DNA of 64,000 bases from Pseudomonas sp. ML2-2023-3 (GCF_037055275.1 NZ_CP146343.1:3258501-3322500); one strand, 5' to 3'. Numbered from the stretch's first letter, positions 39,439 to 49,274 are shown. A program made the numbers and translations. The notes: generated by a model not told the origin, from the letters alone.

Positions 39439-39526
39439 CGTGGGAGCGGGCTTGCTCGCGATTGCATCGACGCTGAGTAACAGATACCCCGCGTCGTTTC
39501 TATCGCGAGCAATCCCGCTCCCACAG
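39439..39526. repeat. REP palindrome pair
   Basis: CGTGGGAGCGGGCTTGCTCG (39439-39458) faces CGCGAGCAATCCCGCTCCCA (39504-39523), between convergent pssA and GT39 genes. Confidence 0.9.
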
Positions 39527-39534
39527 GGTAGGGA

Positions 39535-41052
39535 TCACGGGATATACACCACGCTGCCCCCCTCACGGCGATGCAACAGGCGATCACCGTTATCCGGCTG
39601 ACTGGTAATGACCTGGTGGTCCACGCTCAGGTAGCCCAGGGGCAGGGGATCGCCACTGCGAAACTGGGCGAAGATCAGCGTGCGTTTCGGGTCGAAGTGC
39701 TGGCCGCTGGTTTTATCCAGCCAGGCCATCAGTGCGGCACTGTCGCCGTTGCGGGGGAAGTCCTGGCTCTGGTCGATGTAGAAGAACGGCTCGCCTTCAT
39801 TCTGGACATACATCGGCAGTTTGTTGTCGACATCGATCATCACCATGCGCCATTGATCCCAGGGCGCCTGCTCGCTGGCCCGCGCCTTCACATCCTGGCC
39901 GAACTGGATAACCCCGCCACCGCCGTTGGACCAGGGGTATATCACCCCCAGTACCAACAGCACGGCCGCAGCGCTGACGCCGAAGCCGATCTTCCAGCCA
40001 CGCCCGCTGCTTTTGCGTTGCGCCATGCGCCGTGTCACCCACCAGGCGGCCAATAGCTGCGCAAAGGGCACCAGCGGCAGCACGTAATAACTGCGCCGAC
40101 TGCCACTGGCGGTGAAGAATACAAACAGCAAACCCAGCCCCCACACCAGCCAGCGTGTATTGGGCTCGATGTGACGCCACTGACGCACGGCCACCCACAA
40201 CCCGATCATCCAGAACGGCGCCCAGGGCAGGGTGTAAGTCGGCAGGTAAATCAGGTAGGTATAAATAGGCCCCATGTGGTCGAAGGGGTTGAAGAAGCGC
40301 ACCACGTTTTCACGCAGTACCAGCCCCAGTCCGCTTTCACCATAAGTTGGCGCGCCATACAGATGGGACAGGACAAAAGGCAGCATGTACACCGCCCCTG
40401 CAACGATCAGGGCCAGTAACAGGCGCAGGTTCAGATGACGCTTCCAGCGTTGCTCCCCCAGTAGATGAGGCAGCAGAACCAGCCCCGGCAGGATAAAGCC
40501 GATCAGTCCCTTGAGCAGGGAGGTCAGGGACAGCAGCAGAAAGAACACGCAATAGCGGCTGAAGCGGGTGTCCTGCGGGTCGCGCCAGTACCACCACACC
40601 GCGGCCAGAAGGCCGAATACGGTGAGAATGTCCGCTGTCGCCACTCTCGCCCAAAACACAAAGTAGAAGGTGGTGGCCAGCATCCATCCAGCAATCAATC
40701 CGGTGCCTTTGCGAAACAGTTGCTCGCCGATCAGGAACACCAGCCATACGCTGAACCAGGCTGCGACAACCGAAGACAGGCGTAGCGACCAATGCCCCAG
40801 GCCGCCCGTCAGCCCGGCGGTTGCCGTGATCAGCCAGTACGAGGGCAAGGGCTTGTCGTAGTAGGGCGACCCCTTGAGGTACGGGTCCAGATAATCGCCG
40901 CTTTGCAGCATCTGCAGTGCAATGTTGGCCCAGCGGGTCTCCGGCCCCCACAGCTCCCTCGAGCCCAGGCCGAGCAACAGCAGCAGGGCAGACACGGTCA
41001 GTAGCACCAGCAACGCTTTCTGGTTGCTGTCCAGGCGCTTGGATACCGTCAT
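39535..41052 (-). CDS. GT39-family membrane glycosyltransferase
   Basis: A 505-residue polytopic protein. LGSRELWGPETRWANIALQM near residue 29 corresponds to the active-site loop of ArnT-like enzymes, with acidic residues E and E/T around it, and PYYDKPLPSYWL is the counterpart of ArnT's [10 protein letters not shown]. Its ATG follows the stop of the second arnT with no gap, so the two are probably co-transcribed. It is far more diverged than the two ArnT copies; the donor and acceptor are unknown, but an undecaprenyl-phosphate sugar is the likely donor class. Confidence 0.85.
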   Translation of the reverse strand: MTVSKRLDSNQKALLVLLTVSALLLLLGLGSRELWGPETRWANIALQMLQSGDYLDPYLKGSPYYDKPLPSYWLITATAGLTGGLGHWSLRLSSVVAAWFSVWLVFLIGEQLFRKGTGLIAGWMLATTFYFVFWARVATADILTVFGLLAAVWWYWRDPQDTRFSRYCVFFLLLSLTSLLKGLIGFILPGLVLLPHLLGEQRWKRHLNLRLLLALIVAGAVYMLPFVLSHLYGAPTYGESGLGLVLRENVVRFFNPFDHMGPIYTYLIYLPTYTLPWAPFWMIGLWVAVRQWRHIEPNTRWLVWGLGLLFVFFTASGSRRSYYVLPLVPFAQLLAAWWVTRRMAQRKSSGRGWKIGFGVSAAAVLLVLGVIYPWSNGGGGVIQFGQDVKARASEQAPWDQWRMVMIDVDNKLPMYVQNEGEPFFYIDQSQDFPRNGDSAALMAWLDKTSGQHFDPKRTLIFAQFRSGDPLPLGYLSVDHQVITSQPDNGDRLLHRREGGSVVYIP

Positions 41053-42741
41053 TTAAGGCTGAACCCCGGGGAAGATAAATATCGACAGATCGCCGCGCTC
41101 GTAGCGTTTGCCGCCCACCGGCAGCAGCTCGACTTCGTGGGTTTCCAGTGCCGAATGAACTCGCATGACGACTCCGACAGAACCGCGCTGCTGGGCGTCC
41201 TTCATCCAGTGAGCGATGTTATCCATGTCAACCTGACGCGCAGCTGAATCGGCATACCCCAGGCCGTACTTGAGTTCGCCCACGGTGTTGTAAAGACTCA
41301 CGTCAGGTCGCCCAAGGCGCCATGAAAGCGCCGACGCAGCGCCCAGGTCGTTGCTCAACAACGTGCTGGTCTGACTCAGTTCCTGCACATGTTCGGCGAT
41401 AAACTGGTCGGGCATTTTACTGTTGACGATTTGTCCCGGCATGGCTGCGGGCAACAAGGCCACCAGCAAACCCATGCCCAGCGCGGGTGCGGCCCACAGC
41501 TGCAAGGGGCGCAGGGCTTGCAAGGCATTGCTCAGCAGCCAGCCGAGCAACACGATGTAGCCCAGGGACAGGCTGAATATCTCGGTGTTGTCATAGACCG
41601 GGTGGCTGATTTGCAGATAAATCAGCCCCGCCAACCCGGCTACGGCCAGCAGCGTATTCAACACACCATTGATGCGTAGAGTCCGGCTACGCGCCTGGGC
41701 CAGCCAGGTCACCAGTGCATGGCCCATCAACAGTGCCAATGGCAAAAGGCACGGCATGATGTAAGTCGGCAATTTGCCCTTGCTCAAGCTGAAGATGGCC
41801 AGCGGCAGCAGCATCCACAGCAACAGAAAACCAATCGCTGGCTGGCGCTTTTGCTTCCATGCATCGAGCAGGGCTGCGGGCACCAGAGCGGCCCACGGCA
41901 AACTGGCGGCCAGCAGGATGGGCAGATAGAACCACCAGGGTTGAGTGTGTTGCGCATCGGCTGCGCTAAAGCGACGGATGTGTTCGTTCCAGAAAAAGAA
42001 TTGCCAGAAGTCCGGCTCCTGATGATGTATCGCCAGCGCCCACGGAACACAGATAGCCACTGCGACCAGGATCGCCAGCGGACCGTAAATCAGCACTTCC
42101 TTTATGCGCCGCTGCCACAGGGCATACGGCACCGCGATCAGTACGGGTAATAACCAGGCCAGAAAGCCTTTGGTCATGAAGCCCATGCCACAGGCAACGC
42201 CAAGCACTGCCCATGAGCAAAGGCGCCCGCGGCGAGTCTTGCTGTCAAAGGCAAACCACACCGCGACCAGGCTCAGATTGACCCAGAAGGTGAACTGCGG
42301 GTCCAGGTTGGCATATCCGGCTTGCCCTGCGACCAGCCCAAAGCTCATGTAAAGCAGGGCACTGGCGAAACGCTTGCGAGGGTCATCCCAAAGGCGGCCA
42401 GCGATTAGCCACGCCAGCCAGACACTCAGCCCGGTACTGAGCGCAGAGGCGATGCGCACGCCAAACAGGTTGTCACCAAACACGGCCTGGCCGATGGCAA
42501 TCATCCAGTAGCCGGCGATGGGCTTTTCGAAATAGCGCAAACCCATGAAGTGCGGCGCGATCCAGTTGCCACTGTGGAGCATTTCCTGACTGATCTGGGC
42601 ATAGCGGGTTTCGTCGGGTATCCACAGCCCGTGGCTCATCAGTGGCAACAGATAAAACACCACAAAAGCCAGTATCAGACTGGGCAAGGCCAAGCGTTCC
42701 AGACCCTGGATCCGGAAGGTGTGAGGGACAACGGCAACCAT
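41053..42741 (-). CDS. arnT: Lipid A aminoarabinosyltransferase ArnT (copy 2)
   Basis: A 562-residue paralogue of the ArnT at 4045-5694. It keeps [60 protein letters not shown] and the C-terminal domain ([16 protein letters not shown]). The ATG at 42741 is preceded by AGGTGG at the right distance; a GTG nine bases upstream overlaps that site. It lies apart from the arn operon, heads a two-gene unit with the GT39 gene, and may act on another phosphate of lipid A or under other signals. Confidence 0.92.
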   Translation of the reverse strand: MVAVVPHTFRIQGLERLALPSLILAFVVFYLLPLMSHGLWIPDETRYAQISQEMLHSGNWIAPHFMGLRYFEKPIAGYWMIAIGQAVFGDNLFGVRIASALSTGLSVWLAWLIAGRLWDDPRKRFASALLYMSFGLVAGQAGYANLDPQFTFWVNLSLVAVWFAFDSKTRRGRLCSWAVLGVACGMGFMTKGFLAWLLPVLIAVPYALWQRRIKEVLIYGPLAILVAVAICVPWALAIHHQEPDFWQFFFWNEHIRRFSAADAQHTQPWWFYLPILLAASLPWAALVPAALLDAWKQKRQPAIGFLLLWMLLPLAIFSLSKGKLPTYIMPCLLPLALLMGHALVTWLAQARSRTLRINGVLNTLLAVAGLAGLIYLQISHPVYDNTEIFSLSLGYIVLLGWLLSNALQALRPLQLWAAPALGMGLLVALLPAAMPGQIVNSKMPDQFIAEHVQELSQTSTLLSNDLGAASALSWRLGRPDVSLYNTVGELKYGLGYADSAARQVDMDNIAHWMKDAQQRGSVGVVMRVHSALETHEVELLPVGGKRYERGDLSIFIFPGVQP

Positions 42742-43174
42742 GCTTTCCACCTGTAAGCCCGTTATAGACGTAAGTTATGGCCGGCACGTTAAACAGGAGC
42801 AGGTGGGCGAGAGGTGAAGTGGATGTGAAAAAAACGCATGTCGCCACTTGGCATGCAGGCCCCAGTTGCCGGACAGACGTGACGACGACTGCCCGTAATT
42901 GACCTAAAGCTGTCCTGAGTCGATTTGTCGCAGGCCTTGCTGCATCGCCCGGTTTTACTGGCTGCGGGAGGCGGAGCGCACCATAGAGGGGCGTCTGTGT
43001 CGTGCGACAGGTCAGTGAGAGTGTTAAATTCTGCGCCCATGCAACACGTCTATCCCACAGCAATCGTACGCACTGAGCCTGGTCAGACCTGGCATCGGGC
43101 AGCGTACACACCTGCCTCGTCGCACGCAGGGTTGAGGCCTTTATCGTTTAAAGGGCCGCTTAAAGGAACCTTAC
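42742..43174. other. Divergent promoter region between arnT copy 2 and the SCO gene
   Basis: About 430 bp. No frame looks coding. It must hold both promoters; AAAGGAACC lies just ahead of the SCO start. No recognisable metal-regulator box was found by eye. Confidence 0.6.
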
Positions 43175-43780
43175 ATGAATGAATTACTGACTCGCCGCCG
43201 CGTAGTCACCGGTCTTGGCTTGCTCAGCCTGGGCTTGATCGCAGGTTGCGACAGTGGCAGCGGTTTGTCATACAAGTACGGAAAAGACCTGAGCAATGAA
43301 ATCCTGGGGCGCAAGTTCAAGCTCAGGGATGCTGAGGGTACCGAGATGATGCTCGGCAGTTTTCGCGGGATGATGCCGATGATTTTCTTCGGCTTTACCC
43401 AGTGCCCGGCGGTATGCCCGACTGCGTTGGCCCGTGCGGCACAGGCCAAGAAGATGATGGGGCCTGACGGTGATCGGCTGCAGGTGGTCTTTATTACCCT
43501 CGATCCTGAACGGGACAAGCCAGCCATGCTGGATGCCTATGTGAAAGCCTTCGATCCGAGCTTTATTGCATTGTCCGGCACCCTGGAAGAAACGGCTGCC
43601 ACGGCTAAAGAATTCAAAGTGTTCTACGAAAAAATCCCTACGGGTGATTCGTACACCATGTCCCATACGGCTACCAGTTTCGTCTTCGATTCCCGTGGTG
43701 TGTTGCGCCTTGGCTTGTCGCCGTCACTCTCGGCCAAGCAATGCACTGAAGACTTGCTGACCGTGATGTCCGTCTGTTAA
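43175..43780 (+). CDS. SCO1/SenC-family copper protein, lipoprotein
   Basis: A 201-residue thioredoxin-fold protein with a lipobox (GLIAGC, Cys25), so it is tethered in the periplasm. It has the copper-binding Cys77-x3-Cys81 (TQCPAVCPTA) and a downstream His in MSHTATSFVFD. SCO proteins deliver copper to CuA of cytochrome c oxidase or act in thiol redox. The PCu(A)C gene follows after 29 bp, its known working partner in CuA assembly. Confidence 0.93.
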   Translation: MNELLTRRRVVTGLGLLSLGLIAGCDSGSGLSYKYGKDLSNEILGRKFKLRDAEGTEMMLGSFRGMMPMIFFGFTQCPAVCPTALARAAQAKKMMGPDGDRLQVVFITLDPERDKPAMLDAYVKAFDPSFIALSGTLEETAATAKEFKVFYEKIPTGDSYTMSHTATSFVFDSRGVLRLGLSPSLSAKQCTEDLLTVMSVC

Positions 43781-43809
43781 TCAACGCCTCCTTTGAAAGA
43801 GTCAACCCT

Positions 43810-44274
43810 ATGAAGCCTGTGAACTACCTGTTGCTGTCGCTGCTGGGCATGAGCCTGCAGGTTAACGCGCAAACTGTTGTTGATGATGCCTGGGTCCGGG
43901 CCACCGTTGCGGGGCAACCTTCGACCGGCGCTTTTATGCACATCACGGCCAGTAGCGACAGCAAGCTGGTTGAAGTCCAGTCACCCGTTGCCAAGACCGT
44001 GCAAATTCACGAGTCGAAGATGGAAAACGACGTGATGAGCATGCAGCCTGTTGCATCGGTGGCATTGCCAGCGGGCAAGAGCGTTGCCATCGTGCCTGAG
44101 GGTTATCACGTGATGCTGATCGACCTGGTCGGTCAGATTAAAGTCGGTGACCAGGTACCGTTGACCCTGATTGTCGAAGACAGCAAAGGGGTCAAAGAGT
44201 CGATTGAGGTCAAGGCCCAGGCACGGGCATTGAACAGCATGCCGATGCATCACGATCATGGTTCGATGCACTAA
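43810..44274 (+). CDS. Periplasmic copper chaperone PCu(A)C
   Basis: A 154-residue protein with a signal peptide ending about VNA-Q (residues 1-20). The copper motif is seen as HESKMENDVMSMQPV near residue 65, with YHVMLIDL about 30 residues on, matching the H(M)X10MX21HXM pattern. A Met/His-rich tail (MPMHHDHGSMH) may bind more copper. With SCO it is expected to load copper into terminal oxidases. Confidence 0.92.
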   Translation: MKPVNYLLLSLLGMSLQVNAQTVVDDAWVRATVAGQPSTGAFMHITASSDSKLVEVQSPVAKTVQIHESKMENDVMSMQPVASVALPAGKSVAIVPEGYHVMLIDLVGQIKVGDQVPLTLIVEDSKGVKESIEVKAQARALNSMPMHHDHGSMH

Positions 44275-44284
44275 ACCGGGCAGA

Positions 44285-44525
44285 GTCCTTGTAGTCGCTG
44301 CCGAAGGAACGAGGCTGCGTCCGGCGTGATGCGGCACCCTGACGAAGCCGTCGTAAAGTCGGGTTGTACGGTTTATCAGGCATCCCGCGTGTACTGGCTT
44401 TGCGACCGCTTCGCGATCGAACGTAGCCTCGTTCTACTCGTCAACTGCTACGGCGCGTTGTTGACGGCGAAACTTTTAGCCGCTGCCGAAGAAACGAGGC
44501 AGCGGCTACAGGGGCGACGGGTTTA
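44285..44525. repeat. Second repeat family, GCTGCCGAAGxAACGAGGC units
   Basis: Diverged copies of an element distinct from the GTGGGAGC REPs: CGCTGCCGAAGGAACGAGGC near 44296, a related inverse copy with CGATCGAACGTAGCCTCGTT near 44416, and CGCTGCCGAAGAAACGAGGC near 44482 extending into a GCCGCTGC/GCAGCGGC hairpin. It fills the space between convergent copper-chaperone and porin genes. Confidence 0.75.
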
Positions 44526-44542
44526 AATGTGCGTCAAACCGA

Positions 44543-45886
44543 TCAGAAACGCCCCGTCAGCGGGTACTCAACCGCAAGACGTATCTGATCGGTGTCCAGT
44601 TCAGCCTGTGCCTTGTTGCCGCGATGAACGTTGTGTCGCAATGACATGATAGTGCCCTTGGCCGTTCCGCTCTGAATCACGTAACGCGCTTCCAGATCCC
44701 GCTCCCAGTGTTTCCCGCCTTTGCCATAGCCCAAATACGCATACCCGCCCCGAGGGTCGACATGGCTGCCGTCGATCTGGCTGCCACGCACGTAAGCGGC
44801 GCTGAATACCAGTCCGGGCATGCCCCAAGGGGTCATTGCCAGGTCGTACCGTGCTTGCCACGACTGCTCATTGGGCGCGTTGAAGTCAGACAATTGCACC
44901 GCATTGGTAAGGAAAATGGCGCCCCGCGTCACGTAATCGAACGGCGTGTCACCATGAACTTTCTGATATCCCAGGCTGAAACTGTGGGGGCCCTGGGCAT
45001 AGGTGCTGAGCAAACTCCAGGTGGTGTTGTCGATGTTGCCTGATAGCGCCTTACCTTCATCGGTGGTGCGATACAGGTTCAGGTTCAGCGACAGGGAACG
45101 GTTTTCATCAATGGCGTGGCTGAAGACGGCCCCCAGGTAATGCTGGTTCCAGGTGTCCTCATAGCGGGAGCTGTAGAGACTGGCACTGAGGTTTTTGCTT
45201 GGGGTGTAGACAACACCTGCGAGGTCGAAGGCATTGCCTTTGGGCCCGTTCGAGTAATTCACCACAAAGCCCTGATCGTGGCTGCTGGCGTTGCGGTCAG
45301 TGCTTTCGGTGAAATGCCCGCCGACCATTTTCAGGTCATTGATTTCGTTGCTGGTGAGGAACACCCCCGTGGCGGTTTCCGGTAGCAGGCGACTGTCGGA
45401 TGAGCTGAAAACCGGCGTCTTGACCCGCTGTTCACCATAGGAGAGCACGGTATTGGACATGCGCAGTTTTATCGCTGCGCCGCCTCGGCCGTAGTTGTCC
45501 TTGGGGTAGCCGTCGTTATCCAGCCCGAGCAGGCGGGCCTTGCCTGCGCGTCCGCCGCCGCTGTCCAGCTTGAGCCCCATGTAGGCGTGGGCATCCACTC
45601 CAACGCCGATCAGGCCTTGGGTGAAGCCTGACTGCAGGGTGCCCATCAAGCCGTATGCCCACTCTTCGGCATAGCCATTGCGCTCCGAGCGCGGTTTATA
45701 GGCATTGCGTGCGCCGCTGTTGCTGGCGCCATGACGATATTCGCGGCTGTCGTAGACCGTACGGTTGAGCACGCTCCAGGTGCTGTCTTCGATAAAACCG
45801 TTGGCCTGTTCCTGTGCCGACTCGGCAAACGCCAACGGGCTGGCGAGAGCGATCAGGATCGCGGAGCGCGATCGCACGGCACTCAT
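44543..45886 (-). CDS. OprD-family outer membrane porin
   Basis: A 447-residue beta-barrel porin. Residues 1-21 are a short signal peptide ending AFA; the mature protein opens with NGFIEDSTWSVLNRTVYDSR, the OprD-family start, and ends with an aromatic residue (YPLTGRF). OprD porins pass small solutes such as amino acids, carboxylates or sugars. Its ATG overlaps the stop of the cupredoxin gene by 4 bases (ATGA), so it is translationally coupled to an operon headed by a cobalamin riboswitch. That linkage suggests the porin admits the ligand imported by the ABC system. Confidence 0.92.
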   Translation of the reverse strand: MSAVRSRSAILIALASPLAFAESAQEQANGFIEDSTWSVLNRTVYDSREYRHGASNSGARNAYKPRSERNGYAEEWAYGLMGTLQSGFTQGLIGVGVDAHAYMGLKLDSGGGRAGKARLLGLDNDGYPKDNYGRGGAAIKLRMSNTVLSYGEQRVKTPVFSSSDSRLLPETATGVFLTSNEINDLKMVGGHFTESTDRNASSHDQGFVVNYSNGPKGNAFDLAGVVYTPSKNLSASLYSSRYEDTWNQHYLGAVFSHAIDENRSLSLNLNLYRTTDEGKALSGNIDNTTWSLLSTYAQGPHSFSLGYQKVHGDTPFDYVTRGAIFLTNAVQLSDFNAPNEQSWQARYDLAMTPWGMPGLVFSAAYVRGSQIDGSHVDPRGGYAYLGYGKGGKHWERDLEARYVIQSGTAKGTIMSLRHNVHRGNKAQAELDTDQIRLAVEYPLTGRF

Positions 45887-46323
45887 TTTGCCACCTGCTG
45901 TTTTTGCAGGGAGGCGTTCAGGCGGTCGAGTGCACGTTTGGGTAGCGTAGCGGGCAGTTGCGGGGGCTGAGCTGACGGTTCGCCTACCTGGATCAGCATC
46001 ACCATGCCCATGGCCAGGTGCGGGATGCACTGAATGCCATAGAGCCCCGGCACGGTGAAGGTCTGCTCGATTTCCTGATTGAGCTTGCCTTTGAACGGTT
46101 GTGCCCCTTCAGGCAGCAGACCGGGCAGGGTGGCGGCATTGTGGCTGCTTTGTGTGGGGATGAACTTGACCGTGTCACCGGGGGCGATCTGCAAGTAATC
46201 CGGTTCATAGACCATGCCGGCCGTGGCGCTGCGGGTAAGCATTTTCACTTCGTGGGTCTGGGCCAGTACCGATGTACAGAGCAGGGCAGTGGTCAATAGC
46301 AGGGTAATGGAAGAAATACGCAT
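45883..46323 (-). CDS. Pseudoazurin-type blue copper protein
   Basis: A 146-residue periplasmic cupredoxin with a signal peptide ending LAQ (about residue 22). Type 1 copper ligands are visible: His61 (SSHNAA), Cys99, His102 and Met107 in QCIPHLAMGM, the spacing seen in pseudoazurins. A 30-residue C-terminal extension rich in Pro, Gln and Lys follows the cupredoxin fold. GGAGAG lies before the ATG. It sits 22 bp after the ABC ATPase and overlaps the porin gene. Pseudoazurins normally carry electrons to denitrification enzymes, none of which are nearby. Confidence 0.92.
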   Translation of the reverse strand: MRISSITLLLTTALLCTSVLAQTHEVKMLTRSATAGMVYEPDYLQIAPGDTVKFIPTQSSHNAATLPGLLPEGAQPFKGKLNQEIEQTFTVPGLYGIQCIPHLAMGMVMLIQVGEPSAQPPQLPATLPKRALDRLNASLQKQQVAK

Positions 46324-46345
46324 GAGTTGCTCTCCATAAAAAGGT

Positions 46346-47122
46346 TTAAAAGGGGCGCATTCGTAAAATCTGTGCGCCGTCAAAAGGGTCAGTCAAATAG
46401 TGCGCCTGGACCCCGAAGGTGGCCTCAAGGCGTTGTGGGGTCAGGACTTCAAGGGGGCTGCCCAGCGCAATTAAACGGCCTCGCTCAAGAATCGCCAGGC
46501 GATCACAGCTCAGCGCCTGGTTGAGATCGTGCAATGCGATCAGGGTCGTCACGGGCAAGGCCTTGACCATTTTCAAAATGGCCAGCTGGTGCTGGATATC
46601 AAGGTGATTGGTGGGCTCGTCCAGCAACAGGATCTGCGGGCGCTGGGCCAGGGCCCTGGCGATGTGTACACGCTGGCGCTCACCCCCTGAGAGGCTGCGC
46701 CAGGTTCGGCTGCGCAGGTGTGTTGCATCCACATCGATCAAGGCCTGCTCGACGATGGCCGTGTCGTTGCCAGACCACGGGCACAATGCTGACAGCCAGG
46801 GGGTGCGGCCAAGGGCGACAGCATCGAACACACCAATCCCGTCATGGGTATCGGCATGCTGTTCAACCACCGCCAGTTGTTGCGCAATGGTGCGTTGGCT
46901 CATTTTTCTGAGCGGCTGTCCGTGGATAAAGGCTTCGCCACGGCTGGGCACACGCAGATTGGCCAGCAGCTTGAGCAGCGTGGATTTGCCCGAGCCATTA
47001 GGCCCGATAATGCCCAGGGTCTCGCCTGGGAGCGCACTCAGGTTGATGCCTTGCAGCAGTTGAGCAGTACCGACGCAGTAACTCAGGTCGCTGCAACTCA
47101 ATACTGGAATTGCCTCATTCAT
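46346..47122 (-). CDS. ABC transporter ATPase, FecE/BtuD type
   Basis: A 258-residue ATPase for a metal-chelate or cobalamin importer. Walker A GPNGSGKST, signature LSGGERQR and Walker B LLLDEPTNHLD are all intact, with the switch His in LIALHDLNQ. The ATG at 47122 overlaps the permease stop by 4 bases; the open frame extends further upstream in non-family sequence. Confidence 0.94.
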   Translation of the reverse strand: MNEAIPVLSCSDLSYCVGTAQLLQGINLSALPGETLGIIGPNGSGKSTLLKLLANLRVPSRGEAFIHGQPLRKMSQRTIAQQLAVVEQHADTHDGIGVFDAVALGRTPWLSALCPWSGNDTAIVEQALIDVDATHLRSRTWRSLSGGERQRVHIARALAQRPQILLLDEPTNHLDIQHQLAILKMVKALPVTTLIALHDLNQALSCDRLAILERGRLIALGSPLEVLTPQRLEATFGVQAHYLTDPFDGAQILRMRPF

Positions 47123-48135
47123 CGGGCATTTCTCCTGCTGATCAAAATCAGCGCAAAAACCGGCGCACCGATCAGCGCGGTAACGACGCCTACAGGGATC
47201 ACCTGGCCCTTGATCAGGGTGCGGGAAAGAATGTCGGCGGCGATCAGAAACAATGCGCCGCCCAGTGCGCTCAGGGGGACCAGGCGCCCATGGCCGGTGC
47301 CTGACAGCAAGCGCACGGCATGGGGGATGACCAGCCCGACAAAGCCGATGGAGCCGACAATGGACACCATCACAGCAGTCACCAGGGCTGCACAGCTGAT
47401 CAGCAACAGTTGCACCCGGCGCACAGGAATTCCCAGTGACGCCGCAGAGTCCGCACCAAACGTGAACGCATCCAGTGCCCGTCTGTGCCACATGCACACC
47501 GCCAGCCCGAGCACTGCCACTGGCACTGCCAGCCATACCGAGGACCAGCGCACGCCACTGAGGTTGCCCAACAGCCAGAACATGATCCCGCGGGCCTGTT
47601 CAGAACTGGCCGATTTGGTGATCAAGAACGCGGTGATCGCGTTGAACAACTGCGAGCCGGCTATCCCCGCCAGAATGATCTGGGCACTGGTACTGGCTGG
47701 TCCGCTGACGCGGGCCAGCACAATGACCAGGGCAAAAGCGGTGATGGCTCCGGCAAAGGCTCCTGCAGACAGGGAGATGGCGCCCGCACCCAGGCCCAGT
47801 ACCGCCACCAGCACGGCACCGGTCGAAGCACCGGCAGAAATGCCAAGCAAGTAGGGGTCGGCCAAGGGATTGCGCAGCAAAGACTGCAACACCACCCCGC
47901 ACGTCGCCAGCCCGGCACCACAGGCTGCAGCCACCAAGGCACGGGTCAGGCGATAGTTCCAGACAATGCCTTCGTCGATCGGATCAAGTACATACCCGGC
48001 GCCCCACAGCTTGTTGGCCAGCACCTGGAGCACCACGCCCGGGGCGATCGGCGTTTCGCCGATGGCAACCCCGCCAAGCACTGCCAACAGCAAGGCCACG
48101 AAGGCCAGCAGTGTGAGCATCAGCCTTGCACTCAT
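47119..48135 (-). CDS. FecCD/BtuC-family ABC permease
   Basis: A 338-residue membrane permease with about ten helices, of the type that imports cobalamin, haem or ferric siderophores. GISAGASTGAVL and GSIGFVGLVIPHAVRLLSG are family signatures, the latter forming the contact with the ATPase. It overlaps both neighbours by 4 bases. Confidence 0.95.
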   Translation of the reverse strand: MSARLMLTLLAFVALLLAVLGGVAIGETPIAPGVVLQVLANKLWGAGYVLDPIDEGIVWNYRLTRALVAAACGAGLATCGVVLQSLLRNPLADPYLLGISAGASTGAVLVAVLGLGAGAISLSAGAFAGAITAFALVIVLARVSGPASTSAQIILAGIAGSQLFNAITAFLITKSASSEQARGIMFWLLGNLSGVRWSSVWLAVPVAVLGLAVCMWHRRALDAFTFGADSAASLGIPVRRVQLLLISCAALVTAVMVSIVGSIGFVGLVIPHAVRLLSGTGHGRLVPLSALGGALFLIAADILSRTLIKGQVIPVGVVTALIGAPVFALILISRRNAR

Positions 48136-49145
48136 TTGGGCAGGTCGTAGGCATTGATGGCTGTCGCGAGTGTTTCGAGCCCGTCGAACATGCGCAGGCT
48201 GGCCTGCATGGCATGGGCATCAAGGATGATGATGCGGTTGTTTTTGACGGCATCCATGTTGCGGGTCACAGGGTCGGTGCGCAGGAATTCGAGTTTTTTC
48301 TCAACGTCATCGGCCGGGAAACGACGTCGATCCATGCGTGCGATGATCAGGAACGTCGGGTTGGCCTTGGCCAGGGTTTCCCAGCCGACGGTTGGCCATT
48401 CTTCATCGGATTCCACAACATTACGTATGCCCAGGGTATTGAGCATAAAGTCGGGGATGCCCTTGCGACCTGCAACGTAGGGGTCGATGTCCAGGTCGGC
48501 ACTGGAGAACCAGAACAGCGCGCTGGTGTGGCTCAGGTCCTTGCCCTTGAGCGATTCGGTGGATTTTTCAAGGCCGGCCTTGAGTTCGGCGTTGAGCTGT
48601 TCGCCGCGCTGCTGCACATCGAATACTTCAGCCAACTGGGTGATGCTCCTGTAGACGCTGTCAATGCTGAATGCCTGCAGGCGAGTGCCGTCTGCACCTA
48701 CAAGATTGTCCTTGCCCTCACAGTCCGAAGGCATCAGGTAAGTGGGTATTTTCAGCTCATGAAACTGTTCGCGAGTCCCCACCACGCCCTGCGGGCCCAC
48801 CATCCATTCCAGTTGCACCGCCACCAGTTCCGGGCGTTTTCCAATCACCGACTCAAAGCTTGGGTCGTTGTCGGCAAGCCGCTCGACCTTGTCGTTCTGC
48901 GCCTTGTACCGGGCGGGTACATCGTTGAACCACAGCGAGGTGCCCGCCAGTTTGTCGCCCAGGCCCAATGCATAGAACATCTCGGTACCGGCCTGGCCGA
49001 TGGTCACGGCACGCAGGGGTGCGTGCTGAAAGGTCAGCGAGCTGCCGCAGTTTTCGATTGTCAGGGGGTATTGGGTAGGGGCCGCATGGGCCAGTGCTGG
49101 CAAGGCAAGGGTGGCAAGAAGGGTAACAGCGCGGTGCAACAGCAT
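48132..49145 (-). CDS. Periplasmic binding protein of the BtuF/FepB class
   Basis: A 337-residue class III substrate-binding protein with a Sec signal peptide (residues 1-21, ending LAHA). TIGQAGTEMFYALGLGDKLAGTS is the typical N-lobe start; the C-lobe ends with DAHAMQASLRMFDGLETLA. GGAGA lies ahead of the ATG. The upstream cobalamin riboswitch suggests a corrinoid or cobalt-related ligand, but the protein could also bind another metal chelate. Confidence 0.93.
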   Translation of the reverse strand: MLLHRAVTLLATLALPALAHAAPTQYPLTIENCGSSLTFQHAPLRAVTIGQAGTEMFYALGLGDKLAGTSLWFNDVPARYKAQNDKVERLADNDPSFESVIGKRPELVAVQLEWMVGPQGVVGTREQFHELKIPTYLMPSDCEGKDNLVGADGTRLQAFSIDSVYRSITQLAEVFDVQQRGEQLNAELKAGLEKSTESLKGKDLSHTSALFWFSSADLDIDPYVAGRKGIPDFMLNTLGIRNVVESDEEWPTVGWETLAKANPTFLIIARMDRRRFPADDVEKKLEFLRTDPVTRNMDAVKNNRIIILDAHAMQASLRMFDGLETLATAINAYDLPK

Positions 49146-49274
49146 GATGCAATCTCCATTTGATCGTACACAAAACGCAGGTGTACAGCCGGGAACACAT
49201 CACCGAGCACTGTTGGCGCAACAGCACGAGAGCAAGGATGCCTTCCCCGGACACCCCGCCGGTTGGTTTTTTGA

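Noticed and set aside
42925..43182. Possible 85-residue protein before the SCO gene
   Set aside because: Overlaps the SCO start, lacks a ribosome site and shows no protein-like pattern.
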